Positions 37,581 to 49,824 of a stretch of 64,000 nucleotides of DNA are shown in pieces. The notes beneath the pieces were generated by a model. The model ran no database searches and had not been told where the DNA came from. It was given only the letters and a program-made list of their open reading frames with translations. The stretch comes from Drosophila pseudoobscura. Taxonomy: Eukaryota > Arthropoda > Insecta > Diptera > Drosophilidae. Where the stretch lies: contig NC_046683.1 of the NCBI RefSeq assembly GCF_009870125.1, positions 45,151,869 through 45,215,868 on the forward strand. The letters run 5' to 3'. Numbering within the stretch: the stretch's first letter is position 1; each line of letters opens with the position of its first letter. A program made the translations under genes and the position numbers.

Positions 37581-40500
37581 GGTATCTGGTATAAATGAAG
37601 ACGTTTTTATTTACTTTTAATAGACATCATGCTTTGAAACAACAACTAGAGTTTTGTCTCTTCTCTGAACATACATATTTTAAACACCATTTGTGCCTAG
37701 AAAAGTGAGAAACACTACAAACGTTTATTCCAAATCGCATTTCTATATAAAAAGATCGATTGATCTGCAGCGGAATGATTGGGTTTTGAGTCTGAATGTC
37801 AGCTGATTCCTATGATTGATAATTAAACGTTTTCGAAGAATGCTCTCTGCCATCAGAATCGTTAAGAGTTGAGTGCATCGCAGATGTGTTGAAGACGTGC
37901 TCACGGATATCCTGTAACCTCCATTTCCATATCCAGCTGAGCAATTCGACCATTTTCCTTTCCCTTTGACAACCGATTCTGAAGTCCAGCGGGTAATTAA
38001 CTTTGCAGCACTTGCAGTGGCAGTGGCAGTGGCAGTGGCAATGAACCGAATAGCAGGAAGTGCAGAAGCCCGCTTGTGGCATATGATGTGCACTACACGC
38101 AGCTTTTTGTGGTGGGCTTGGCACGGGCAAATATGTCCTTGCCTGCCGGGCCGTGGTCAAACGTTGAAATGTCAACAATGGCTAACGTCACTGGCTCCGG
38201 CTCTGGATCTGGCTCTGACACTGATGACATGAGTGCAAAGCCAGCCTGCACTTCATCATTGCTGCCACGACTCCCACTCCCCCTCCCACTGCCAGTCCCA
38301 CCCCCACTCTCAGTCCCTCTTTAAATGAGAGTCCGAGTCGGATACCGATACGGAATCGCAAAAAGGCGCAAATTTACATATACATTGACTGAATGATGGC
38401 CCTGGGCTCTCAGGGACATGGCCATGGACATGAACATGGACACTGACTGGTCTGATTGATTCCGAGTGCCTGCGACTGTGTCTGTGCGGGAACTGGGGGT
38501 CGGAGTCGGAGTCGGAGTGGAAGTAGAAGTGGTAGTGGTAGTGCCAGTGGGTGTTATCGGGCCGCTGGTAACGACAACGACAACGACGACGACGACGACT
38601 CTTGCGTAAAAACCACGAAACATATTTGGTTTGTCATTGGATGCAATGGAGCATACACTGCAGTGGGTAAGGGAGGCCGGGACTGTGAAGGGCCTGCGAC
38701 AGGGCCTGGGCCCTAGATCGGTGGCGCTCCGATGTGGGCATTGGGGCTAGCCGATGAAGCGCCCAAAAGTAACCAGCCATATTGACATTGGACGCACGCT
38801 CTACCCGGTACGTGTCCGTAATGTGCTGGTGTGCGTTTGTTTCTTTTCATGTTCGTACGTGCATGACAAGTGGAGCCTCAATTGGTTGTCCTGCCACACA
38901 CACACATACATACACACTGCTTCGCACTGATGTCATGTTGATTTTTTGCACTGGTCACACTGGCTTCCTTTGGTCCCCTGCTCTCCAGCTCTGCCCTCAT
39001 CTCTGTCCTGTTGTTTGTGTCATTTGCCTGCCATGCGGTTGTGCGAGTGTGTGTTTAAGTGTCTTTCTCTGTCTCTCGCTCTTTCTCTCTCTCTGTCTTT
39101 TCGGTGTTCGAGAAGGTGTGTGTGTGTGTGTGCGCTTTCATATCCTTGTGTGCATGCATGTGGTGTGCTGCAATGTCCTTGTGCAAACTTCCCGCACTTT
39201 GTCGTTGTCGCTGTCGCTATCGCTGTCGTTTTTGTTGTCGTTGTCGTTGGCCCTTTATCGTTTCCTTGTCCTGCCCGTCTCCCCATCCCTATCCCTATCC
39301 ATATCCCTATCCGTATCGTTATCCCTCATCCCTGCTTTCCTGTTTTTCCTTATTTTTTCCGCTGCGACTGCGCCTGCAACAACTGCAGCATATTGGCGAA
39401 ACAGTAGTTTGGTTCCTCTTTGCCACATTTTCCGTTTTTTAATAACCGCTCAGTTCTTAGATACGGCCCTCGAATACAGTTTGGGTTTCGTTTCTAACCC
39501 TCGACTACGGTCTGGGCCTTTTGTGGTCACTCTGAATAGATGGGGAAGTCGACATTTTTTTGTCTATGCCGTTTGCGTTTTTTCTTGTGGTTGCTTCCAG
39601 CATCTGCATCTGTAGCAGTATTGGTCGAAGCAAGTCCTGCTGTGACCCTTCTGTTGTTCAAAGTTTGCGATGTGCACAACCCGGTGGAGTTTTACCGAAT
39701 AGTGAGATGTCGATTGCTTTGCCTCCTGCTGCCTCCAAATTCACGGAGTAGATCCTTTAAAGTTTTCGTTATTTAATTAAACCACATAAATTTCGATTAT
39801 TTTGATGCCACTTATTCATGGATCTCCGAGTTACTTGCTTTCCCACATACTCGTTGAACGAGCACTTGTCCTTAAGGACTACACATGTCAGACCCGAACA
39901 ACTTGAACTCCTGATTAGCTCTCAGCATTTATTATCGCTGCGATCAGCATCGAAAGCGACACATCAAGTGCCCGGCCCTTCGCTCAATTGCACCGAGGGG
40001 CAAATATCCGAGTATCTGTATCTGTATCTGTATATCTGTAAGCGATATCTGTCAATAAAAAACTCCCATGGGCACACAAACACACTTGAAACGTGGCAGC
40101 GCGTGTCGCTACTTAATTGTTGAACATTTTGTAACATTTTGCCGAGATTAGCATCGCAAAGGCTGGCGTATAGGACGTAGGGAGGCGGTCTTTGCAAGTC
40201 AAACAGGTCCTCGTACTGAGGGACTGGGACCATGTAGATCCGAGTCGTCCTCCGCGGGTAGTTTGTTTGTTGCTGTTGCTGTTGCGATTGTGATGCGCGG
40301 ATAATCCCCGGCGAGGCACGTGAGCGCTGTTTGTTCATTGTTTGTTTGTTTGTTCGCCCGCTGGCCAATCTCTTTGCCCCTCGTCCGCGCGAAGGTGTAA
40401 TATGTTAAAGGCCAAGGATGGGATCGACCAAGGCAACGGGAGAGCGCGTGCTTTGGCCACGCGGCACAGATTTTTCACATGGATAAGCTCTGCCTTTCCC

Positions 40501-42480
40501 TGCACAATTTCCCACTTCTTGTTTCCCATTCGTGGGTCAGAACTCTGCACAACTTTGAAGTTTGCCAGATTCGCGTTGGCTACTTTTCCACCGAATTCGT
40601 TTGGGTATATACAGTGAACACACCCCTTTTCATTCATTCGTCAAGAGTTATGCCCCAAAACAGGGCCACATATATTGTGGTGCTCCAGATAGAAACTACA
40701 AGAAACATTAAATTTCGGGCTCACATCTGAGAGATAAGACCTGATAAATGTGATCGCTGGACTGGACTCCCTCGAAACAAAGGAGCCGCGATCATTCTAT
40801 ACATTTATTCAGGTCGCTTTATAGATGATCTAGTGGTGATCTCTAGTTTCAGGCATGGAAACCACAAATGATGAAGCGATTGTTTAAAACAAATTAGATT
40901 TAGCGTATTTTACTTGTAACTGTACTACTATAATGATTTCTTTTGGGAAGAGCTTTCACTGTAGACTTGCGTTCTCGTATTCCTGTTAGTCGTCATTCCG
41001 TTCAGCATTCTGGCATGTCCCTATGACCACTATCGTGTTGTTTCTATAGATATTCTTGTACTATATGTATCTGAACGAGTGTGTGTGTGTGTTTGTGGCC
41101 CGTACTCGTATTGGTGTGGTACCATTTTGGCAGCTAGCTTTTTTTTCCTTCTAATATTTTTGGCGACTGCTGCCGCTTTTTGCGCAGCCATTTTGTTGGC
41201 TTTGCAGCTGCCATGACACTTTCCCCACTCTCCTCCCTCTCTCCTTCTCTCTCTCTCTCTTGCCCCGTCTTTGGCGTTCCACTCCTCGATCCGAGCCGCA
41301 TTTTTCGCTGGCATCGCATTTTTTCTCCTACTCGCTTTTTGCCACTATCCCGGCTGCTGGTGCTGCCAAAAACCATATCCTGGCCGCTATTTGCTCTCCT
41401 CGATTTCTATTTGCGCCCTGGGCGCCCATGTGCAGGCTAGTGTGCGTGTGTATCTGTGTGTATTTCTAAGTATGCCGAGCATGTAGCTTTTGGTATTTAT
41501 GACTATTGTCGGAAAGCAAATATTTGTCTGCAGCGCATAAAAACAACAGTTAAGCGAACGGGCTACGTAAACGGAATATGTATGAGATGGCCATTGTGTA
41601 TGTGAGTATCTGTGTGAGTCCTGTATGTGTATTTGTATTTCCTGCCGGCCCCGTGCCTCTCTGCCAGTGCCTCCTGCCCTTTATCCTTGCTGGAAATAAT
41701 AAAAACAACTACCACAACTGCACACGGACATAGGACGCAGGACGTCGGACATTGGACATTGGACATTGGACTGTCGACATCGGAAACTACTGCCAAAAGT
41801 GACGTTTCTGGCTCGGTATTTTTTTTTTATTGTTTATTCACTCTTGGTCAGTATTTTTATGCTCCTGCATTTTTATGCTGACCTCAAGCTGGTTCCGCTT
41901 TTATAGCCGCTTGTCCATTGGCTCTCTAGCTCCTCGATGGCTCCCGGCTCTAGTGGAGTTGGAGCTAGAAAGTACTTGGTTGGCTAGCCACCACACAACT
42001 CGTTATGGCACTGGGGCCGATGAAGACTAAGACTTCCATAGAATAGAGAAAATGCAAGAGGAAGGCAGGCTAGACCCTGCAAATGTCATATGTACATAAG
42101 TATGAAAGTAAGGACCAATCTTTAACATAATCCCTATTCTAAAAATTATCATTGTACCACTATAATAAAATATACAATACAAAAAGCATAAAAAAAAGAA
42201 ATTAAAAAGAATTCACTTTTATTAAAATATGTTTAAAAAAGTCTTTTTAATATGACCCATATTTTCTCTAACTATAAAGTACTGTAAAATAAAATAAACC
42301 AAATCCGAAAATATTTATCTTTTGAGTAATTCTCACTCTTAAAAAAATTTTTAGGTATTTTAAAATTTCACTGCTTTTTTTTGTGGGTGTATCTTTTTTA
42401 TGGTATGATCACCTTTACACCATTATACTAACTGGTTTATGTAAATAAGAATTAATTTCAATGGAAACATTCCTATTTTA
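37581..42480. other. Intergenic DNA between the LIM-homeobox genes, distal part
   Basis: No gene is recognised. Contents are GTGGCA repeats (38,014-38,042), GGAGTC and GACAAC/GACGAC repeats (38,496-38,600), a TC-rich stretch with poly-Ser/Leu-like frames (39,059-39,360), a TC run (41,245-41,260) and a strongly AT-rich tract (42,090-42,480). The 277-codon open frame at 38,782-39,615 is an artefact of the TC-rich stretch. Confidence 0.5.
41245..41260. repeat. TC/GA dinucleotide run
   Basis: About eight TC units embedded in 50 bases of pyrimidine-rich DNA. GA runs of this kind are potential GAGA-factor or CLAMP sites. Confidence 0.85.
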
Positions 42481-42599
42481 GTTGGAATATTCCCAACGAA
42501 GCTATAGGAAATTATTATATGATTCAGTAATACAAACATATAAACATACCTGCCTGCATTTTAAGGTCATACCATTCCCTCGATGTACTATATATTGCA

Positions 42600-43620
42600 T
42601 GAGATGGCATTACACCCAAGTAAGTTTCGATTCGCCAAACAATCCGCAATCCAATACAAATCTTGTAGCAAAATACAGTAATTATCTTTTATTGCTATAG
42701 ACATTTAAGGATTTTATAGTCCGTGGACTAATACAAAAAACAAATAAAATTCCAGTCAAAGTAGGCCATGAAATAATTTGTTTTGCCTTTGCCTGTAAAT
42801 TTCCTATTATATTTCAGTCTCAAGCAGACGTCGACACGTTCACACCTAAATTTCTCAGTAATTCGTTATGATTTCTGGGAAAACACAGTCAACACAAACT
42901 CGCAAAACAGAATTTTCGAGGTAAGTTGTCTGAAAATCTCTCCTCTAAGTCACCTTTGATTCTTTTGTCAATTTTTTTGATACAGAAACACCACCCCCAA
43001 CACAACTGGAGCCCTTCTACTGGATTCGATACAGCGCATAGGTCGGCCCGTCAAGACACTGATGGAGGCAGCTAAAGAGCAGAAGCAGAAGCAGAAGGAC
43101 GCATTACTGTGAAGGCAACTCTTGATGCTGCTATCCGCTTGGGATACTTGCGGACCCACCACGCTACGATGACGATGAAGATACAGCGGTGGATCTTTCA
43201 AACGCAATCATCTTCGATGTTGGCGAGACTAGACTATGTATCTCGACACTTTTTTGTCGGTTTGAGTTGGTTGTGCGTGGCTCGGAATCATAATAAATTA
43301 CTGAGAAACATTTAATGAGCGAGTTTTGATGCAATTCTGCGCATGTATCTTAGGTGCCAGATATTAAAGAACAACCATTGTAGGACAATGGACGGGGATC
43401 GCGCCCGGTCTCAAAGCACAGCTACCAAGTCTGCCAGTGGCTATAAGTTTAACAATTTCACCACTAAGAACCGTAATACAGGTGTCCTCGCATTCCAGCC
43501 AAGCCCTAAGATGTGCCCCATCTGTATGCGAAAGAAGCGAAAATTGATACTTCTTCTTTGGACAGACATCAACATTTAAAGTTTATTTCGGTTTATTTTA
43601 AGTGTTAGCTCAAAAATAAA
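42600..43620 (+). pseudogene. Broken multi-exon gene relic of unknown identity
   Basis: Three coding-like blocks are joined by plausible GT-AG introns, but no frame stays open. A donor (CCCAA|GTAAGT) at about 42,620 pairs with TTTCAG at 42,814-42,819, and a second donor (TCGAG|GTAAGT) at 42,921 pairs with TACAG at 42,986. An ATG at 42,868 opens a frame (MISGKTQST...) that crosses the second intron and reads ...RIGRPVKTLMEAAK before a TGA at about 43,110. Coherent segments continue in other frames (...ATLDAAIRLGYL, then PRYDDDEDTAVDLSNAIIF, then a segment ending MCPICMRKKRK). An AATAAA lies at about 43,614. Retained introns argue against a processed copy. I do not recognise the family. It could also be a live gene whose frame I misread. 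Confidence 0.35.
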
Positions 43621-44782
43621 ACATTTTGAGCTTGTCTCCGCCTGTAATTTCGTCCCCATCGTGCCTCTTGTGTTTGAGATTCGCGCAATTGCGACATGCT
43701 CACACGCACATTTTCGTTACACAAAACAAAAACTTTCGCAAAAACGTTAGAGTTGTCTGCTCAACCACAAACACCGTGGCAACTGATTTATATATATCTG
43801 AGTATAGATATACATTTCGAATTATATTTAGAGATAGTTTCATTGCCCTCGGGCCCATGCTTTCATCAATATACATACATAGTTCATACAACATACAACC
43901 CACGCAGCCATTACGAATACGAGAATACTTTCGGTATTTGTCGTCATTGATTTCACACTAAACAAACCTCGAAATTGTTCCCAAGGGCAGAACGCGCAAA
44001 CATAGGGCCAGATTGAAATGACAACTTTTAGTATCGGAGATTGGCCATGAAGTACGGTTAACGATTGCGACTGGGCGGACACAGATGCGATCCGTACCGA
44101 CTGTGCGGCCCAAAGCAATTTGTGTAAATATTGAAACGTTTGCGCCGCCAGTACTAAAGTCGAAATCAGAGATTGTGCGGCCGATTGGAGTTGCTGAACC
44201 GATTACGGGAACAAGGGTGAGGGCGAAGGCGAGGGCGAGGGCGAGGACGAGGACGATGGCTTAGGCGATGCCAATGAAGATGGAAAAGGGTGGTTAGCCC
44301 TCGGAACTTTGGTGAGGGGTCCGCTTGTGTGAAGCCGATGTATGTGCTCCTTACCATTATGTTGATGCGATACGAGCTAGGTACTTGCAAAGGTTGATCC
44401 GAATCTGAATAGATTTTCCCACCCATCTATTGCCATAGCTTTTTGGGCTGACAATAGGCAAAAGGCAAAGTTCACACCAATTCTGGGTGAGTCCGGGGAA
44501 ACAGAACGACTAATGACTGACCACTGAACCAAGAAATGCGCAAAATTCAAATATTTTCCAAATTAAACTTAAAACACTTTGCTTGTTTTGCGGATGCTGG
44601 CCGCCCGCCCAATTTGTTGCTCTCCGTTTTTGGCAAAAACTCTCTTTACACTTGACTTCAAATCGCTCAAAGGACGCGTTTTATGCGTTTGCGTTTTTGG
44701 CCAAAACGGAAAAAAATCATCTGAAGCGAAAGAGCACCGATGGGGCATCAGGGAAGGAACGGGCGAAGAAGCAGGAGCAAGC

Positions 44783-44803
44783 AGAGAGAGAGAGAGAGAG
44801 AGA
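44783..44803. repeat. GA dinucleotide run
   Basis: About ten GA units inside a purine-rich segment. This is one of three conspicuous GA/TC runs of the window, the others being at 41,245 and 59,961. Confidence 0.88.
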
Positions 44804-45001
44804 CTCGGGTCTACGGGTATTTGTTGGGTTACGCATCAAAGCCCCCGTATGAAAAATGGCCAAAGCGCGATACGCCAAATTGAAAGCAAGAAAAATATGG
44901 CTGAAATGTTGCTTTTTCAAACGCCCAAATGGCTGGTCCATGACGATGATGCCGATGGGAATTGGTGTGGAAACGGAGAAGGGGACGATGCCGATGACGA
45001 C

Positions 45002-45036
45002 GATGATGGCGATGGCGATGGCGATGGCGATGATGG
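45002..45036. repeat. GATGGC hexamer microsatellite
   Basis: Five to six GATGGC units (GATGAT at the edges) within a GATGAC/GATGCC-rich region (44,943-45,036). Confidence 0.85.
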
Positions 45037-48000
45037 CAAGCCTGCAACTGACGATGGCTCCCTGCCAATGATGAATGCGCCCAAAGCCCGTTCGCGCTCA
45101 CATTCCGCGCTCTCAACGCAAATGAAATTGGAAAATGTTCTGGCTAGCAAAAAGAAAATTCTACCCCATAGGGGAAGGGCCTGCGCGGCGGGATCCACGA
45201 CTAGGAAAATGAAAAATAGTCAAGCAGAAGCAGCACGCAAACAATTTTAGGGGTCATCGATGCTATGTGGCACAGTGCTCTGGCCACCATGCAACATTTA
45301 CAGAAACCATAAAGAGAACTTACTTTTTTGGGGACTAATGAAAATTAAATGGTACGAGTGTTTTTCGTTCATTAATTGTATAATTAAATGTCAAGGCAAT
45401 TTTTCATAATAAAAATCATTTTATTTTAATTTTTACTGCACTTAAAATAAATGAAGAATGGATGGTAAATCTTTAAAAATTGTTGTATCAGTTTTCTCGT
45501 TGCCATATCAAAAGCTTTTGTTAGTAGTAAAAACGATCAGGAACCCACATTATCTAGTGGGGTTTCCCTTAAACCATTAATTTCTAAAGGTTGGTTCACT
45601 TCTTTTTCTATTAACTCGAATAAATTTGAGCTTCAACGTATGTAAATATGTAAAATATACAAAAAACAAATTACATACGAGCAAAAAATATTGCATTGTG
45701 GCAACTGTTTCTTGGAAAAAATACAAGTTGATGTAAAATCTGAGAGCACTGATTGAAATTATTATATACAATTAAAAGACTTAAATCAAGTCATCATATG
45801 TGGGTTTTAATCGCTTAAAAATCTGCCACTGGAACCTGAAATTTTTTACTTATTTTCTGGAAAAACTGATTCTCGATGGCTGGGAAGCACAGTAGAGAGC
45901 ACTTCGGACGCTGGCCATTTGGAAATATAAGTTTTATGGTTTATGCTGGGCGGCGCCAAACACGCGTGAGATGGGGGCATGGCATCCCTTTCTGGCCCAG
46001 GAACCAGCACCTCCCTCCTCCCGGAACCCATCGCCAACATCCCCATCACTGGCAGCTGAGCAATTTACTGCCGCTTCAGTGGACGCCAAATGAATATTGG
46101 TTTCGGTTTGGCCGACTGGGGTTCTGCTCGTATTTGATTTTGGCTTTAGCGTATTGCCAATATTTGTATTTGTCTTTGGCGTTGTCGTCGCCCGAAACTT
46201 CAAAGTATCATTTTCATTTTGACACAGCCCCTGGGAAGGGACAGAGCCAGACTCAAAGCACAGTAGAGCAAGGGCGTTTAAATATAACGTTTTGCAGAGC
46301 TGGGATCGAGGAATTGGGGGTCATATGGCGACCACAGTCGATCGGATCCCCCAAGAACCAAACGAAAAGTTCACACCGTGAAAATTTGTTTATTATTTCG
46401 CTGAAATATCCCAGTGAAGATCAAATTTGATTGCCACTTAGATCCGGATTGAAACTCAGTTCAATGCTGAGATTCACGTAAACATTTGGTCCGTCCTTTA
46501 GCCGGAACGAAACCCATTCAATGCTGATTATAAACAAACCCCGGAAAGCTGCAAAAAGACCAAAAATACAAAGACAAATAAACCACAACAGCCAATAATA
46601 AACAGGACAGAGCAACGGCCAGATCTGAAGTTCGAATCGGAGTGAGAGCAGCCATGGGAGTCACCGTTCCCATCCCACGACACGAGCAGAAGAGCCAGAC
46701 ATGAGAGGTGCGGGACCCGGGACAAGAGCCAACGGCACGAAAATTGACATTAAACAAACAGGGATATTACTCAGGGTCCTCAAGGAGGCGAGGGAAAGAC
46801 GATATTCAAAACTAAATTGAGCACATGCTGGGCCACTTCACAGATACAAACTCCACTTGAGGTTCAGCCGGAGAGTCCCAGCCCCAGTTGCATTCCCATT
46901 CACATTCCCAGTTTCGAGGCTCAACCTCTGGTCTCGACCAATCTCTGTTCTGCGTGACTCCGAGTGCGGGCAGACAGCATGTCTATCAATGCCTGCCTTC
47001 GACTGGAACTCGATTGGGAACTGGACCTGGGAGGAGGCTGTTGACACAGATCAGCACACCGGGCAGAAAGTAATTTGGTACTACACTGGGAGAAAAAGGC
47101 AATGTTTCAAACACAAATGAAAGTAATAAAATTAGCATTTTCGAGATGAAAAGTGTGAAAGGATGGAGCTAGTCAATGTGTTTCAGGTTCTCGAGGAGCA
47201 TCGAAGATATATTAATCAGAGACTAAATTCATTTTCCTTAGTGTAGTGTGCGACTCCGAGAACGAAATCTAAACATCTGCGAAATTACGCGCATAAATCC
47301 TTTCACACTTTTCCTCTGCCCTGGACACGGGACTGAGGATGGATGGGCCTCGGGAGTGCACATGGGGTTGCATGCCACGCAGGACACCGTCAAATTAGCC
47401 CACTTCAGGGTTAGGCCTGCTGCGTGCTCGCTGCTCATAGCGGGTGCAGTGCAGTATAGCGGACTCCCGTGTCGCCCCATGCCCATTGTTTACGCACTTC
47501 ATATTCCATTCGGCGGGTTGCACGATTGGGGAAAGAGTAGTCGTAGCTCCCTGGCCGAGAATTCTCCGCACGCGTTGTGTTGACAGTTTGCTGGGGTTCC
47601 TCTCCACACAGTGCAGCTGCATTTGTGGCTGCTACCCAGAAGTCTTCTTCGGAGCCTACGTCTTGGGCATGACTGGCTCCCGATTGCGACCCTTGCCAAA
47701 ACAAACAATGACACCACCACCCGCCCCAGACGAGGCATTTCTAGTTGACTGCCCGCCAATAGAGCCGTGGAGGCGAGTGCCAGGAAGAGCAAATGTTTCC
47801 ATCTAATGACCCCTATCCCTTACCCGGCCTGCGGCTGATGGTGGTCCTTGCCGCTTCTGCCGCTTCAGCCGCTTCTGCCGCTTGTGCGTCTTGCCTCCTG
47901 GCTCCTGCGGCACATTTTCAAGCAGTCTTGTGTGGTTACTTAGACTGGTTTCTTTCTTGCCACTCACCTCCTATGCACGAGTATATCCTGCCAGCCACTT

Positions 48001-49766
48001 TCCAGTGCCGGTGTCTGTCCTGGTCTTCATGCCTCTTTAGCGCTTATCATGCTCAAATGATAATTGAAGGGCCATACAAAAACTATTTATCCTGAGGCTG
48101 CCGAGCGTGCCCCTTGTTGCTACTGCTGCTGTTGTTGTGGTTATTCAATATTACTCTGTCTCCGAGGCCCATTGACGAGAACGAGAGACAGAGAGACAGA
48201 GAGGCAGAGAGGAGCCGCACAATGAATGCATTGAACCCGAATCGGAATCTGAATGCCCTGCGAAAACCCATCCCAACCCCAGTCGAACCCGAACCCAGAG
48301 CGGCTACCCTTTGCCCGTTTGTTTTTAGATGTTTTATTAAATTTGTTTCCAGTGCCCTAACATTTTGCCTTTGGCTGACAACGACCCCTTTGCTTACATC
48401 CTTCCGCCCATCCATCCTTCTCCGATTCCTGTCGCTCTACCCTGACGAGTTTTATGACAATTTCCACTTTTTTCCATTGTCGATTTGATTTTATTACCGC
48501 TTTCCGTTTCGTTCGTCGGATCCCAACTTATCGGCACTATGATGTTGTCATCATTATTCCGATTAGTGGATGGGGAATGGGAATGGGAATGGGATTGAGG
48601 ATAGCTGCAGCTTTTGGCTGACGTATCATTCGATTGTTGCCAAGGCTAATTGAATCCGGGTGGCGTAGCTATCTTGCAGATACGGATACGATTCACTGTA
48701 TCTTTATGGTGCCTCTAAACCATAATTTCGTCTATTGGCTTTGGCCGCAGCAGTGGCCAGCGAATCGGCAGTGACCCCTCCCGTTGCCATTATCTTCTGG
48801 CTCCCTCTCCTGTGCACTTTCCGGCCTAATTATGCACACGCCCCCGAATCGCTGTCGATTGCTGCCATAAAGCTTGACATTTCGAAGCGGACTTTGCCCG
48901 GGAGACTACCCGGCCGTTAATTAATGGTAAACGTGACATTTGGCTAAATGTGGGTGGTTATGGGCTTCCAGCTATTACAAAATATAATTGATATCTTTCT
49001 GGTTTATACGAGATTACAAACATCCCACAAATATATTAAATTCGTTGTCTCTGTGCCGTATTTCGCTGATGGCTAAATTTCTATGATTTTGTTAGTCGGA
49101 AAACACTCGGAACGAGACTGAAAACAAGCCAGAGCTGTTTAGTCGAGGGTTCTGACTGCAAAATACCCACCAAACCATTGTTGCCATTGTCTTTTATCAC
49201 CATGAAGGCGGCCAAAATAAACAACATCTTATATACCCCTCTTGCTCGGCGAATACCGTACAAAAAATCGTGCAGCAGATACTTTTTCGCTGCTTTGTTA
49301 TAATTCCACAGCAAATGCGCACATTGCTTCAATTTCAGTGGCCTTTGTTCCAGTCGAAATCGGTAAATAAAGTTTTCAAAGTTGCACAAACTGGCAGCGG
49401 CAGCGGCAGCAGCAGCAGCAACAATCGTCGAGCGGTAAGGTGGGGCGAGCCGGGCAGTAGAGCCAAGCTATGCCAATTCCGTGTACAAGTGCTGCTCGAT
49501 GCCAACAAGTTCGCCGAGTCGTCCTCCCACTCCTGCTCCCACGCAAGGTATCCTAAGCCCTGCCAAAACATATCCAGCTTGGCTGGGACTTTTACGGCAG
49601 AAGTTGCATCGGCATGTCGAGCTGCCGAGGATGGAGAATGTGGAGGGGCACAACACAGCACGCTGAGAAGGCAGAATCATTGAAGCCAAAGCCTAGTCTT
49701 AAGCCAAGAGCCAACATCAAGTTGCCGAAAGCGCAAAGCAAAGGGGGGACTGAGCAATCCAGCTCC

Positions 49767-49824
49767 GACTCCAGGACTCCAGGACTCCAGGACTTCAGGA
49801 CTCCAGGACTACAGGACTCCAGGA
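49767..49824. repeat. Minisatellite, 10 bp unit ACTCCAGGAC-like
   Basis: Five to six head-to-tail copies of a roughly 10 bp unit (ACTCCAGG) with single-base variants (ACTTCAGG, ACTACAGG). The unit is longer than the hexamers that dominate the rest of the window. Confidence 0.85.

Noticed and set aside
38782..39615. 277-codon plus-strand open frame
   Set aside because: The translation is mostly Leu/Ser/Cys repeats produced by TC- and TG-rich DNA. Overlapping frames are equally open, and no domain or start context supports it.
44579..45250. 223-codon plus-strand open frame with Asp-rich stretch
   Set aside because: The Asp/Gly run is the GATGGC/GATGAC microsatellite and the rest is not coherent. 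Two other frames are open over the same bases.
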